NCBI GenBank assembly: GCA_964581095.1
Contig: CAZONK010000106.1
Location: forward strand, 1-11,820
Direction of reading: 5' to 3'
Source: SZUA-230 sp964581095
Lineage (GTDB): Bacteria; Bacteroidota; Bacteroidia; Cytophagales; Cyclobacteriaceae
Length of the DNA: 11,820 nt
In this document: positions 1 to 6,549 of the stretch, one piece after another
How the letters are laid out: each line of letters opens with the position of its first letter
Position numbering within the stretch: the stretch's first letter is position 1
Notes under the pieces: model-generated
The model's database searches: none
Told to the model about the DNA's origin: nothing
The model's input: only the letters and a program-made list of their open reading frames with translations
Translations under genes and position numbers: made by a program

Positions 1-918
1 ATATGCCATTTCGGCTATAGAGGGAAATGATGACAATAATTGCATCCCAACTTTTAAAATATATGATATCAATATCACACTTATCAGGGATTTCATTGTA
101 TTAGTTATCTTGATTGTTTTCAGAGTCCATTTATCAGAAAGGATCCTCAAAAAATAACCCAGTGCAAGTAATTGCAGAAAAGCTGCAATACCTGCAATGA
201 TGAATATGAACAAAGGTGGATTGAGATAGAGGGTTGACAGGAGGTATGCGGGTACAACAGAAATATTCATTAGAATAAATACCTTGTATGATTTACTTCC
301 GAACTCCTGATCAATATTAATTTCAATATATTTTATCACCAGGCCAAACAAAGCAAATACCACGAAACCATTGTATAAAAAATGTAAGTAGAAATAAATG
401 GCCAGATTGTACCATATACTGTCTGAATTGCCGGTAGCCATGATCATACCAAGTCCCCAGGGTCCAATGCTTGAGATTACAAGGTACGCAAGGGAGAATT
501 TTATAAATAATGCAGATACGTTTGGTTTAGTGAAGCCTTTTTTTAAGTCCTTAAATATAAAATATGCAAAAGTGTAGGATGCAAACAGGAAAAGGGTAGA
601 AAAAGTTATTGATACAAACGCGTATCCCTGGAGAGGAAAACTGAACAACATTCCTACAATTGTAACCTGGGTTAACCAAAAAAGCTTATCATACTTCTGG
701 TGGTTGGTATTCAAAGGGAGAAACTGATAACAGATTGCAATATATAGCGCGTTGTAAACCCAGCCCAGGAGGGCAATATGCGAGTGAGTATGAAGTAAAT
801 ATTTATATTGAATGGCTAAAGAGAATTCATATAACTGAAAACGAAGCAATATACCTGCTATTGATGCCAGTAGCAGAAACATAAAAGTGATGATGATTTG
901 ACTTCGTGAAATACTCAT
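1..918 (-). CDS. Polytopic membrane protein with HTHSH motif (partial, 3' end outside window)
   Basis: The frame is open from an ATG at 918 to the window edge, giving 306 codons with no stop, so the C-terminus is missing. The protein is almost entirely hydrophobic, with about eight predicted membrane helices, for example near residues 8-27, 44-63, 80-98, 101-122, 137-160 and 170-196. Conserved-looking residues are H43, H45 and H47 in HTHSHIALLGW, a GPWGLG loop (152-157), and H179 in YLHFLYNG. Histidine pairs in helices followed by GW recall heme-copper oxidase/NorB subunit I, and I recall uncharacterised Bacteroidota proteins with a similar N-terminus, so a distant haem- or copper-binding relative is possible. 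That is inference. I cannot name a function. It lies downstream of the two-component genes on the same strand, separated by about 220 bases containing a broken HIT-like sequence. No Shine-Dalgarno site is visible before the start. Confidence 0.85.
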   Translation of the reverse strand, partial: MSISRSQIIITFMFLLLASIAGILLRFQLYEFSLAIQYKYLLHTHSHIALLGWVYNALYIAICYQFLPLNTNHQKYDKLFWLTQVTIVGMLFSFPLQGYAFVSITFSTLFLFASYTFAYFIFKDLKKGFTKPNVSALFIKFSLAYLVISSIGPWGLGMIMATGNSDSIWYNLAIYFYLHFLYNGFVVFALFGLVIKYIEINIDQEFGSKSYKVFILMNISVVPAYLLSTLYLNPPLFIFIIAGIAAFLQLLALGYFLRILSDKWTLKTIKITNTMKSLISVILISYILKVGMQLLSSFPSIAEMAY

Positions 919-935
919 TGAAATGGAAAAATCAC

Positions 936-1088
936 TTAGCGTTCGTCAACATAATCCTGGGTTGTAATGGGTCCGAGGGTTTTACTTTCAATCATGTGCA
1001 TGTGTATATGAAATACTTATTGGCCTGCTTGCTCATTTGTATTTATCGAAAAAAGCATTTCCAAAAGTATGTTTTTTAGTTCTTTCAT
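936..1088 (-). pseudogene. Possible relic of a HIT-family hydrolase C-terminus with internal stop
   Basis: On the minus strand, one frame from ATG 1088 to TAA 936 reads 23 codons ending NTNEQAGQ, then a TAA at 1017-1019, then 26 codons starting VFHIHMHMI and ending in a second TAA. The AGQ-x-V-F-H-x-H-x-H pattern matches the end of histidine-triad (HIT) nucleotide hydrolases, where AGQ is usually followed by one residue and then VxHxHxHxI. The stop sits exactly at that one residue, so a single base change such as GAA to TAA would restore it. The preceding 18 residues do not resemble HIT proteins, and the N-terminal domain is absent, so if this is a relic it is both truncated and interrupted. 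A chance match cannot be excluded. It ends 17 bases before the start of the membrane protein gene. Confidence 0.3.
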
Positions 1089-1136
1089 TTGATTTAGCCT
1101 GGATTCAATTGCAATGATAGGGGATTACAAGGGACT

Positions 1137-1856
1137 TTATTCGGCCCTGGTTGTAAACATAAACCCCACATTATGATAGTTTATAATTTTAATGGTTGGG
1201 TCATCGCGCAAGTATTTCCGCAACCTGGAAATAAAAACATCGAGGCTCCGGCCCAGGAAGTAATCACTTTCACCCCAAACTGACTTAAGAATGTGCTCCC
1301 TCTTTAATACAATGTTGCTATTCCTTGAAAACAAAAGAAGTAAATCAGCTTCTTTTTGTGTTAGAACTTCGGATTTATCTTTATTACGATTCTCAAGGAT
1401 TAACTGATCATATTTTAATAAGAATTTTCCCACTTGAATACCTTCAGAGGAGGGAGGGATTTTATAACTGGCCTGGCTTCTTTTTAAAAATACCCGGATA
1501 CGGAGTAATAATTCCTCCATGCTGAACGGCTTTGCAATATAGTCATCAGCCCCTATTTCGAATCCTTTAATCCTATCCTCTTCCATTGATTTGGCAGTCA
1601 AAAACAGTACGGGTACCTGCTCGTTTTTAGTACGGATGTTTTCAACCACTGTAAAACCGTCGATTTTTGGCAACATTACATCCACGATACACAAATGGAA
1701 TTTTTTTAGTTTGAAGTTTCCTATTGCTGATTCTCCGTCTTTACACCAGACAACAGAATACCCTGCTTCTTCCAGATTATCTTTGATTACAAATCCAAGG
1801 TTCTTGTCATCTTCCACCAACAATAAATTGGGAGTATGGTTGGGGCTATTTTCCAT
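1137..1856 (-). CDS. OmpR-family response regulator, RprY-like
   Basis: This is a two-component transcription regulator acting in the cytoplasm, 239 residues from the chosen start. The receiver domain covers about residues 11-125: acidic pair E15/D16 (LLLVEDD), phosphate-accepting D59 in CIVDVMLP, T87 in FLTA and K109 in AKPF. The C-terminal winged helix (about 140-235) carries the typical EADLLLLF, REHILKSVWG and RSLDVFISRLRKYL segments, closest in feel to Bacteroidota RprY regulators. The wing reads YHNVGF where RGVGF or HGVGF is usual, a small deviation near DNA-contacting residues. I chose ATG 1856 because it directly precedes MENSPNHTPNLLLVEDD. The longer open frame up to 1925 only adds codons lying inside the kinase gene. 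The start overlaps the kinase stop by 11 bases, which points to translational coupling and one transcript. Confidence 0.93.
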   Translation of the reverse strand: MENSPNHTPNLLLVEDDKNLGFVIKDNLEEAGYSVVWCKDGESAIGNFKLKKFHLCIVDVMLPKIDGFTVVENIRTKNEQVPVLFLTAKSMEEDRIKGFEIGADDYIAKPFSMEELLLRIRVFLKRSQASYKIPPSSEGIQVGKFLLKYDQLILENRNKDKSEVLTQKEADLLLLFSRNSNIVLKREHILKSVWGESDYFLGRSLDVFISRLRKYLRDDPTIKIINYHNVGFMFTTRAE

Positions 1857-3114
1857 TGGGTATTTGTATAATAAATGTACTACCAGCTCCTGCCTCAATA
1901 TTTTCAAGCAAAATCTTACCACCATGAGCTTTCACCATGCGCTGCACATAATTCAGGCCGAGGCCAAACCCTTTCACGTTATGAACATTGCCGGTTGGGA
2001 TCCGGAAAAATTTCTTAAATATTTTGGATCGAAATTCAGCTGGGATACCCGGGCCATTATCGTTAATTTTAATTTCGATCCCGTTCTCAATATTGGTCGT
2101 GAGAATTTCTATTCGAGGATTTTCCCCGGAAAATTTCAAGGCGTTTTCCGTAATGTTATAAACAACATTTGACAAGTGAAGTGGATCTCCTTGTACAATC
2201 TGGTTTGTGGCTACCAGTTTACAGTTAATGATGGCATCCGGGTACGATATTCTGAACGTTTGAATCACATTTCGAATAAGGTCGTGCAGGTCCACATCCT
2301 CATTCTTAATATTGACGTGGTCTTTATCAAGTAAAGCCATTTGAAGTACGCGATCTACCTGTTTTTTTAACCGGTTGTTCTCATTTTCGATGATGGAACT
2401 GTACTTAAATAATCGTTCGGGATCGTTAATAATTGAAGGGTCTTTAAGCACTTCTGCCGAAACGGAAATGGTTGAAATGGGTGTTTTGAACTCGTGAGTC
2501 ATGTTATTGATAAAATCTTTTTGAATTTCAGATAACCTGCGTTGTTTTAGGATCAAAACCAGGGCATAACCAAAAAAACCTGTTAGAATGAGCAAAAGAA
2601 CCGAGGTAAATACCCAGGTACCCATATGATTGATTATGTAGCCTGTTTTTGAAGGAAACAGGACTCCAAAGTAATAGTTCTCTTCACCCCAAACGGGGAG
2701 TTCGGTTGATTTTTTAATAGGATTTGAAATCAACTGGTTGTGGACATATTCACCATAGACCATTTTTTCAGTATCGCAATCGTAAATACCATATTCAAAA
2801 TCGGTAAATATGTTCCTTTCCTTGAATTCTTTTTTCAACAAATAATCAAGAACATTTGCATCGATGGGGCTATTTACCATTACCACATAGTAATTGGATT
2901 CAAACTGCTTTACCGGGTTCTCATTGGGAGATAATGTTTCGTTGATACTGAAGAAATCATCAGAAACCTTCACAAGTGCCTTATAGATAGTTTCGTTAAA
3001 TTCATTTTCACGGATGTCATATGCCCTTTTTACCCAGAAAATCTGAATAACGATGATGCTGACAACTGAAATTGTGCCCAAAGCGATGACCCATCGTATT
3101 GTTTGTTGTTTCAT
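1846..3114 (-). CDS. Membrane sensor histidine kinase, RprX-like
   Basis: The 422-residue protein has a membrane helix at about 8-27, a periplasmic sensor region of about 135 residues (30-165) with no domain I recognise, and a second helix at about 167-190. No clear HAMP domain separates that helix from the catalytic part. The dimerisation/phosphoacceptor motif NMTHEFKTP puts the phosphorylated histidine at H207. E208 and T211 form the ExxT pattern associated with phosphatase activity, so it probably both adds and removes phosphate. The ATP-binding domain shows the N-box NITENALKFS (N320, N324), G1 box DNGPGIP (352-358) and G2 box GFGLGL (382-387), all intact. It presumably phosphorylates D59 of the regulator encoded immediately downstream and overlapping it. 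The signal is unknown. Confidence 0.94.
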   Translation of the reverse strand: MKQQTIRWVIALGTISVVSIIVIQIFWVKRAYDIRENEFNETIYKALVKVSDDFFSINETLSPNENPVKQFESNYYVVMVNSPIDANVLDYLLKKEFKERNIFTDFEYGIYDCDTEKMVYGEYVHNQLISNPIKKSTELPVWGEENYYFGVLFPSKTGYIINHMGTWVFTSVLLLILTGFFGYALVLILKQRRLSEIQKDFINNMTHEFKTPISTISVSAEVLKDPSIINDPERLFKYSSIIENENNRLKKQVDRVLQMALLDKDHVNIKNEDVDLHDLIRNVIQTFRISYPDAIINCKLVATNQIVQGDPLHLSNVVYNITENALKFSGENPRIEILTTNIENGIEIKINDNGPGIPAEFRSKIFKKFFRIPTGNVHNVKGFGLGLNYVQRMVKAHGGKILLENIEAGAGSTFIIQIPNGK

Positions 3115-3133
3115 AAACCCGTTTTCACGTTTC

Positions 3134-3141
3134 TAAAGATA
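3134..3141 (-). promoter_or_regulatory. Candidate -7 box for the kinase/regulator operon
   Basis: On the minus strand the octamer TATCTTTA matches the Bacteroidota -7 consensus TAnnTTTG at all but the last base, about 20 bases before the kinase ATG. I see no -33 TTTG at the expected 19-21 base spacing, so this is weak. Confidence 0.2.
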
Positions 3142-3168
3142 CATACATCCACATTGATCTGATCGTGA

Positions 3169-3186
3169 TTAACATTTTGTTAACAA
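3169..3186. promoter_or_regulatory. Candidate regulator box: TTAACA direct repeat, 11-base period
   Basis: TTAACA occurs at 3169-3174 and again at 3180-3185, so the two copies start 11 bases apart, about one helical turn. The same bases also form a perfect inverted repeat TTAACA-TTT-TGTTAA (3169-3183) and the palindrome TTGTTAACAA (3177-3186). OmpR/PhoB-family regulators typically bind head-to-tail repeats at this period, and the site sits between the regulator's own operon and the divergent methyltransferase gene. Autoregulation and control of the divergent gene are inferences. Confidence 0.35.
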
Positions 3187-3208
3187 TATCCGTAAATGAC
3201 AAACTGGC

Positions 3209-3216
3209 TATATTTG
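3209..3216 (+). promoter_or_regulatory. Candidate -7 box for the methyltransferase gene
   Basis: TATATTTG is an exact match to the Bacteroidota -7 consensus TAnnTTTG. It ends only five bases before the ATG at 3222, which would put transcription start at or beside the start codon and leave almost no leader. The nearest upstream TTTG (3176-3179) is about 29 bases away, longer than the usual spacing. Confidence 0.3.
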
Positions 3217-3221
3217 GCGTT

Positions 3222-3887
3222 ATGAAAAAAATTATTATCGGGGTTTTTATCTTCCTTTTGTTCCCACTATTTATACAGGCACAATACAATAATATTTACT
3301 CGGAGAGTGCCTGGGAGGAGCGTGACAGGTGGCAGCATTCCGAATGGATAATTAAGGCGATGGATATTTCAGAAGGTGCGATTGTTGCCGATATAGGATG
3401 TCATGAAGGATACATGTCGGTTAAATTATCAAAGGCCGTTGGTTCCGGCGGTAAGGTGTATGCTGTGGATGTGAATGCTTCGAGGCTTGAAAAGCTCAAT
3501 CAATATTTGAAAGACCGGGAAATTGAGAATATTAAAACGATAAAAGGGGACTACGATAATCCCAGGACACCAAAGAACTCACTAGATGCAGCACTCATTC
3601 TTGACACATACCATGAGATTGATGATTACCAATTGGTATTAAAGCATCTAAAGGCATCTCTGAAAGCCTCGGGAAAGCTGGTGATCATTGAACCCATTGC
3701 AGATGAACGAAAAGACTGGACCCGCAAAAACCAGACGGCTCGACATGAAATTGCCATGAGATATGTACTAAAAGAGGTAGGGAAAGCAGGGTTCAAAATA
3801 ATTGAACAGAAAGATCCTTTCCTTGATCGTACAGAAGAAAAAGGGGATAAACTCTGGATGATTGTGGCTGTAAAAAATAATTTGTAA
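3222..3887 (+). CDS. Exported SAM-dependent methyltransferase-fold protein
   Basis: The 221-residue protein starts with a clear Sec signal peptide (residues 1-20: KK, a hydrophobic core, then FIQA before QYNN), so the body is predicted to be periplasmic or secreted. After it comes a class I methyltransferase Rossmann fold: motif I VADIGCHEGY (55-64, with H61 where the family more often has a small residue), the acidic end of strand 2 at D83 (YAVDV), a GDYDNP segment (109-114), LDTYHEI (127-133) and LVIIEPI (153-159). The SAM-binding elements therefore look intact. SAM is not known to be available outside the cytoplasm, so the true role is unclear. Similar signal-peptide-bearing methyltransferases are annotated in many Bacteroidota and Proteobacteria without a defined substrate. 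I chose ATG 3222, not the upstream ATG 3165, because it creates the signal peptide and the extra codons would cover the promoter region. It is divergent from the two-component operon. Confidence 0.88.
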   Translation: MKKIIIGVFIFLLFPLFIQAQYNNIYSESAWEERDRWQHSEWIIKAMDISEGAIVADIGCHEGYMSVKLSKAVGSGGKVYAVDVNASRLEKLNQYLKDREIENIKTIKGDYDNPRTPKNSLDAALILDTYHEIDDYQLVLKHLKASLKASGKLVIIEPIADERKDWTRKNQTARHEIAMRYVLKEVGKAGFKIIEQKDPFLDRTEEKGDKLWMIVAVKNNL

Positions 3888-3898
3888 AATATCCGGAA

Positions 3899-3920
3899 AC
3901 TAAAATTGAAACAATTTAGT
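3899..3920 (+). terminator. Hairpin after the methyltransferase gene, possible weak terminator
   Basis: ACTAAAATTG and CAATTTAGT pair across a three-base loop, with one bulged A in the left arm, starting 12 bases after the methyltransferase stop. No T-run follows, so termination would be weak or factor-dependent, and read-through into the permease gene is possible. Confidence 0.25.
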
Positions 3921-3963
3921 AACCTTGTGAAAAACCAGGTGTCTTTTGACTGAATGTCAACAC

Positions 3964-3973
3964 GTTAATTAAC
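3964..3973. promoter_or_regulatory. Palindrome GTTAATTAAC before the permease gene
   Basis: A perfect ten-base palindrome lies 14 bases before the permease start. Its half-sites, GTTAA and TTAAC, resemble the TTAACA units at 3169-3185, so the same regulator might bind here. The site is short and AT-rich, so chance is a fair alternative. A second inverted repeat, TTGAC-5-GTCAA, is just upstream at 3946-3960. Confidence 0.15.
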
Positions 3974-3987
3974 CGAATCACACCACT

Positions 3988-6381
3988 ATGCTGAAGAATA
4001 ATTTTAAGATTACACTAAGAATATTTAAACGGAATAAGGCATATACAATCATCAACGTTTTGGGAATGTCTACCGGGTTGGCAATTTCCATGCTGATTTT
4101 TCTCTATTCAAAATTTGAATTGAGCTATGAACAATACAATCCTTTATCAGATCGCATCGTCCGGGTTACGATGGACTACATGGACGGCGAAACTGTAGTT
4201 GAGCAGGATTGTGAAACCTATCCGCCGCTGGGGCCAATAATGACTCGTGAATTTCCGGAGATTGAAAATTTTACAAGAGCTTACCCCATTGATGAAAAAA
4301 CTTTGAAGGTCGCAGATAATTTTTTTAGAGAATCAAATATCTACGCGGCTGATCATTCATTCTTCGAACTCTTCGACTATCCGCTCATCTATGGAAATAA
4401 GGATCAGGTTTTTCTGAAACCCAATGAAATCGTTTTGACGGAATCTACAGCAAAAAGGTTTTTCAATCGTACAGATGTAATTGGTGAAACCATTGAGTGG
4501 GAAGGTAAAATGCCTTTTCAGGTGACCGGTGTCATACCGAATAGTCCTTCCAACACGCATTTAAAAGTGAACCTGTTGATTTCTTATCCCACCATGGTAT
4601 CGGTTTTTGGCGAACGTGATGAAAACTGGAATGGTAACAATACACTGACCTATCTGCTCCTCCATGAAAATGTAGTTTATGAACATTTTTTGGACAACCT
4701 GCATTCATTTAATGCACAATTGCATGATCAGGGAATTATTAAAGACGAACAAATTATTGCACAACCCATTCAGGCGATCCACTTATACTCTAATAAATCT
4801 TTTGAGGTTGAAAAGAATGGAGATGCTTCGTCGGTCTTCTTTTTGCTCGGTGTCGCTTTTCTGGTGATCATCAGTGCCATCGTCAATTATATCAACCTGT
4901 CAACGGCAAGTTCACTGGATCGGGCAAAAGAGGTAGGCGTACGCAAGGTAATTGGTTCCTCGATCGCCCAACTGCGTTTTCAGTTTTTTACCGAGTCGTT
5001 TGTCATCAATGTGTTTGCCGGACTGGTGGCCATTGGATTTATTGTTCTCCTGCAGGGTCGTTTCCGGCTGATGGCAGGGTTACCGGAAAATGTGAATTTT
5101 CTCACCGATGGTGTTGTCTGGGGCATCTTAGTTTCTATCATTATTGTCAGTAGCGTTCTTTCAGGAATATTTCCTGCGTTTATTTTATCTTCATTCAAAC
5201 CCTTACAGGTTTTAAAAGGAGAGTTTGCCTTTTCCTCCACCGGTTCGCTGCTTCGGAAAGCCCTCGTTATCTTTCAGTTTTCAGTAACAGTTTTTCTTGT
5301 CATTCAAACACTCGTGGCAAAGGAACAATTGTCGTTCATGCGTAACATAGATCTGGGATTGAATATAGAGCAGACGTTGGTAGTGAGGGCGCCCCAGATC
5401 GAACAGCCACCCGCAAACTATCAGACATTTAAGGATCAATTATTATCCAATTCACTGTTTCAGTCGGTTGCCATGTCCACATGTGTACCGGGTTTGCCAT
5501 CCAGTCAAATGTCAACCACTACAGGAATCAATCTGGTGGAAATGATTGAAGATCATAACTACAATTATTATATCTATGCCATTGACGAGGACTTTCTCGC
5601 CACCATGCACATGGATCTGAAGGCTGGACGTAATTTTCTTCCTGAGGGTAAAAATGATGGGTCAGTTTTGGTGAATGAAGAAGCCATTGCCTTATGGGGA
5701 ATACCTAATGCCGAGGAGGCCATTGGTAAGAAGATAGATATGTGGGGGGAGCAACGGGTCATCAGGGGAGTGATCAGTAATTTTCACCAGGCCAGCGCAA
5801 AATCGGCTTACATCCCCATTATTTTTTTCTATAGTTCCGGATTCAGCGAATTGGCAAGTATCCGTTTTACACCCGGTGATATCAAGCATAAGGTAGAAGT
5901 GGTTCGCAAAACCTATGAAGCGTTGTTTCAAAACAGCCCTTTCAATTACTTCTTTCTTGATCAGGAGTATGACAAACAGTATCGGGCTGATGAGCAATTC
6001 CGGAATGTATTTGGAACTCTTACAGTTCTTGCCATAATGATTGCCATGCTGGGTTTGTTTGGATTGGTTTCATTCACGGTAGCTAAACGAACAAAAGAGA
6101 TTGGCATTAGAAAAGTTCTTGGTGCCAACTTATTCCATATTGTTCTATTGTTGTCAAAGGACTTTGTTTCGTTAATTCTTTTATCAATGCTCATCTCCAT
6201 TCCTGTCACTTATTACCTGGTAGAACAGTGGCTGGAACGTTTTGCTTATCGAATTGAATTAGGTGCAGAATTATTTGTGATCCCTTCCCTGATGGTGCTG
6301 GTCATTTCAGTAATTACCATTTCAGGTAAAACATTCAGGATTTCTGCGCAAAACCCCGTTACATCACTCAGGGATGAATGA
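3988..6381 (+). CDS. FtsX/MacB-type ABC transporter permease
   Basis: The 797-residue inner-membrane protein has the usual Bacteroidota FtsX-permease layout. There is an N-terminal helix (about 20-40, after MLKNNFKITLRIFKRNKAYT), a MacB-type periplasmic domain (about 45-275) and a three-helix FtsX block (about 284-400) with RAKEVGVRKVIG at 312-323. A further helix near 425-445 leads to a second periplasmic domain (about 450-670). The last three-helix FtsX block (about 675-790) has RTKEIGIRKVLG at 701-712. The repeated K-E-x-G-x-R-K-x-x-G motifs are the coupling segments that contact an ABC ATPase. The length is normal for the family and I see no breaks. No ATPase, membrane-fusion or outer-membrane partner is encoded nearby, so the ATPase must come from elsewhere. 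Substrates for this subfamily are mostly unknown (lipoproteins, peptides or toxic compounds). It lies 100 bases after the methyltransferase gene and may share its transcript. Confidence 0.95.
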   Translation: MLKNNFKITLRIFKRNKAYTIINVLGMSTGLAISMLIFLYSKFELSYEQYNPLSDRIVRVTMDYMDGETVVEQDCETYPPLGPIMTREFPEIENFTRAYPIDEKTLKVADNFFRESNIYAADHSFFELFDYPLIYGNKDQVFLKPNEIVLTESTAKRFFNRTDVIGETIEWEGKMPFQVTGVIPNSPSNTHLKVNLLISYPTMVSVFGERDENWNGNNTLTYLLLHENVVYEHFLDNLHSFNAQLHDQGIIKDEQIIAQPIQAIHLYSNKSFEVEKNGDASSVFFLLGVAFLVIISAIVNYINLSTASSLDRAKEVGVRKVIGSSIAQLRFQFFTESFVINVFAGLVAIGFIVLLQGRFRLMAGLPENVNFLTDGVVWGILVSIIIVSSVLSGIFPAFILSSFKPLQVLKGEFAFSSTGSLLRKALVIFQFSVTVFLVIQTLVAKEQLSFMRNIDLGLNIEQTLVVRAPQIEQPPANYQTFKDQLLSNSLFQSVAMSTCVPGLPSSQMSTTTGINLVEMIEDHNYNYYIYAIDEDFLATMHMDLKAGRNFLPEGKNDGSVLVNEEAIALWGIPNAEEAIGKKIDMWGEQRVIRGVISNFHQASAKSAYIPIIFFYSSGFSELASIRFTPGDIKHKVEVVRKTYEALFQNSPFNYFFLDQEYDKQYRADEQFRNVFGTLTVLAIMIAMLGLFGLVSFTVAKRTKEIGIRKVLGANLFHIVLLLSKDFVSLILLSMLISIPVTYYLVEQWLERFAYRIELGAELFVIPSLMVLVISVITISGKTFRISAQNPVTSLRDE

Positions 6382-6474
6382 TTCCTTTATAAACGTTGAA
6401 ATGGCATTTTGTATAAAATAGTGCTAAATTCCCGGGTTTAAATGATTCAACGAACGTGATATTGGAGAGATATC

Positions 6475-6549
6475 ATGAAATCTAACAAAGGACGTTATTA
6501 TGCAGGCAGGAAAAAGATATACAATCTGGCAAACACTCAATTGGAGTAA
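6475..6549 (+). CDS. Possible 24-codon upstream ORF overlapping the bestrophin start
   Basis: ATG 6475 follows GGAGAG (6464-6469) at good Shine-Dalgarno spacing, a better site than most genes here have. The frame encodes 24 residues, beginning MKSNKGRYY and ending TQLE, before TAA at 6547-6549. It overlaps the first 50 bases of the bestrophin gene in another frame. The peptide is basic and resembles nothing I know. It could be a translated leader that affects channel expression, or a chance ORF. Confidence 0.25.
   Translation: MKSNKGRYYAGRKKIYNLANTQLE
6487..6492 (+). promoter_or_regulatory. Shine-Dalgarno site for the bestrophin gene
   Basis: AAAGGA lies seven bases before ATG 6500. It supports that start, since an in-frame stop (TGA 6476-6478) lies just upstream and no other ATG is available in between. 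Confidence 0.5.

Noticed and set aside
1591..2172. 193-codon plus-strand ORF
   Set aside because: It is opposite the clearly coding kinase and regulator genes, spans their junction and has no domain character.
6408..6432. Promoter before the bestrophin gene (TTTG then TAAATTCC)
   Set aside because: The spacing is only about 13 bases and the second box lacks the TTTG end, so it does not fit the Bacteroidota consensus.
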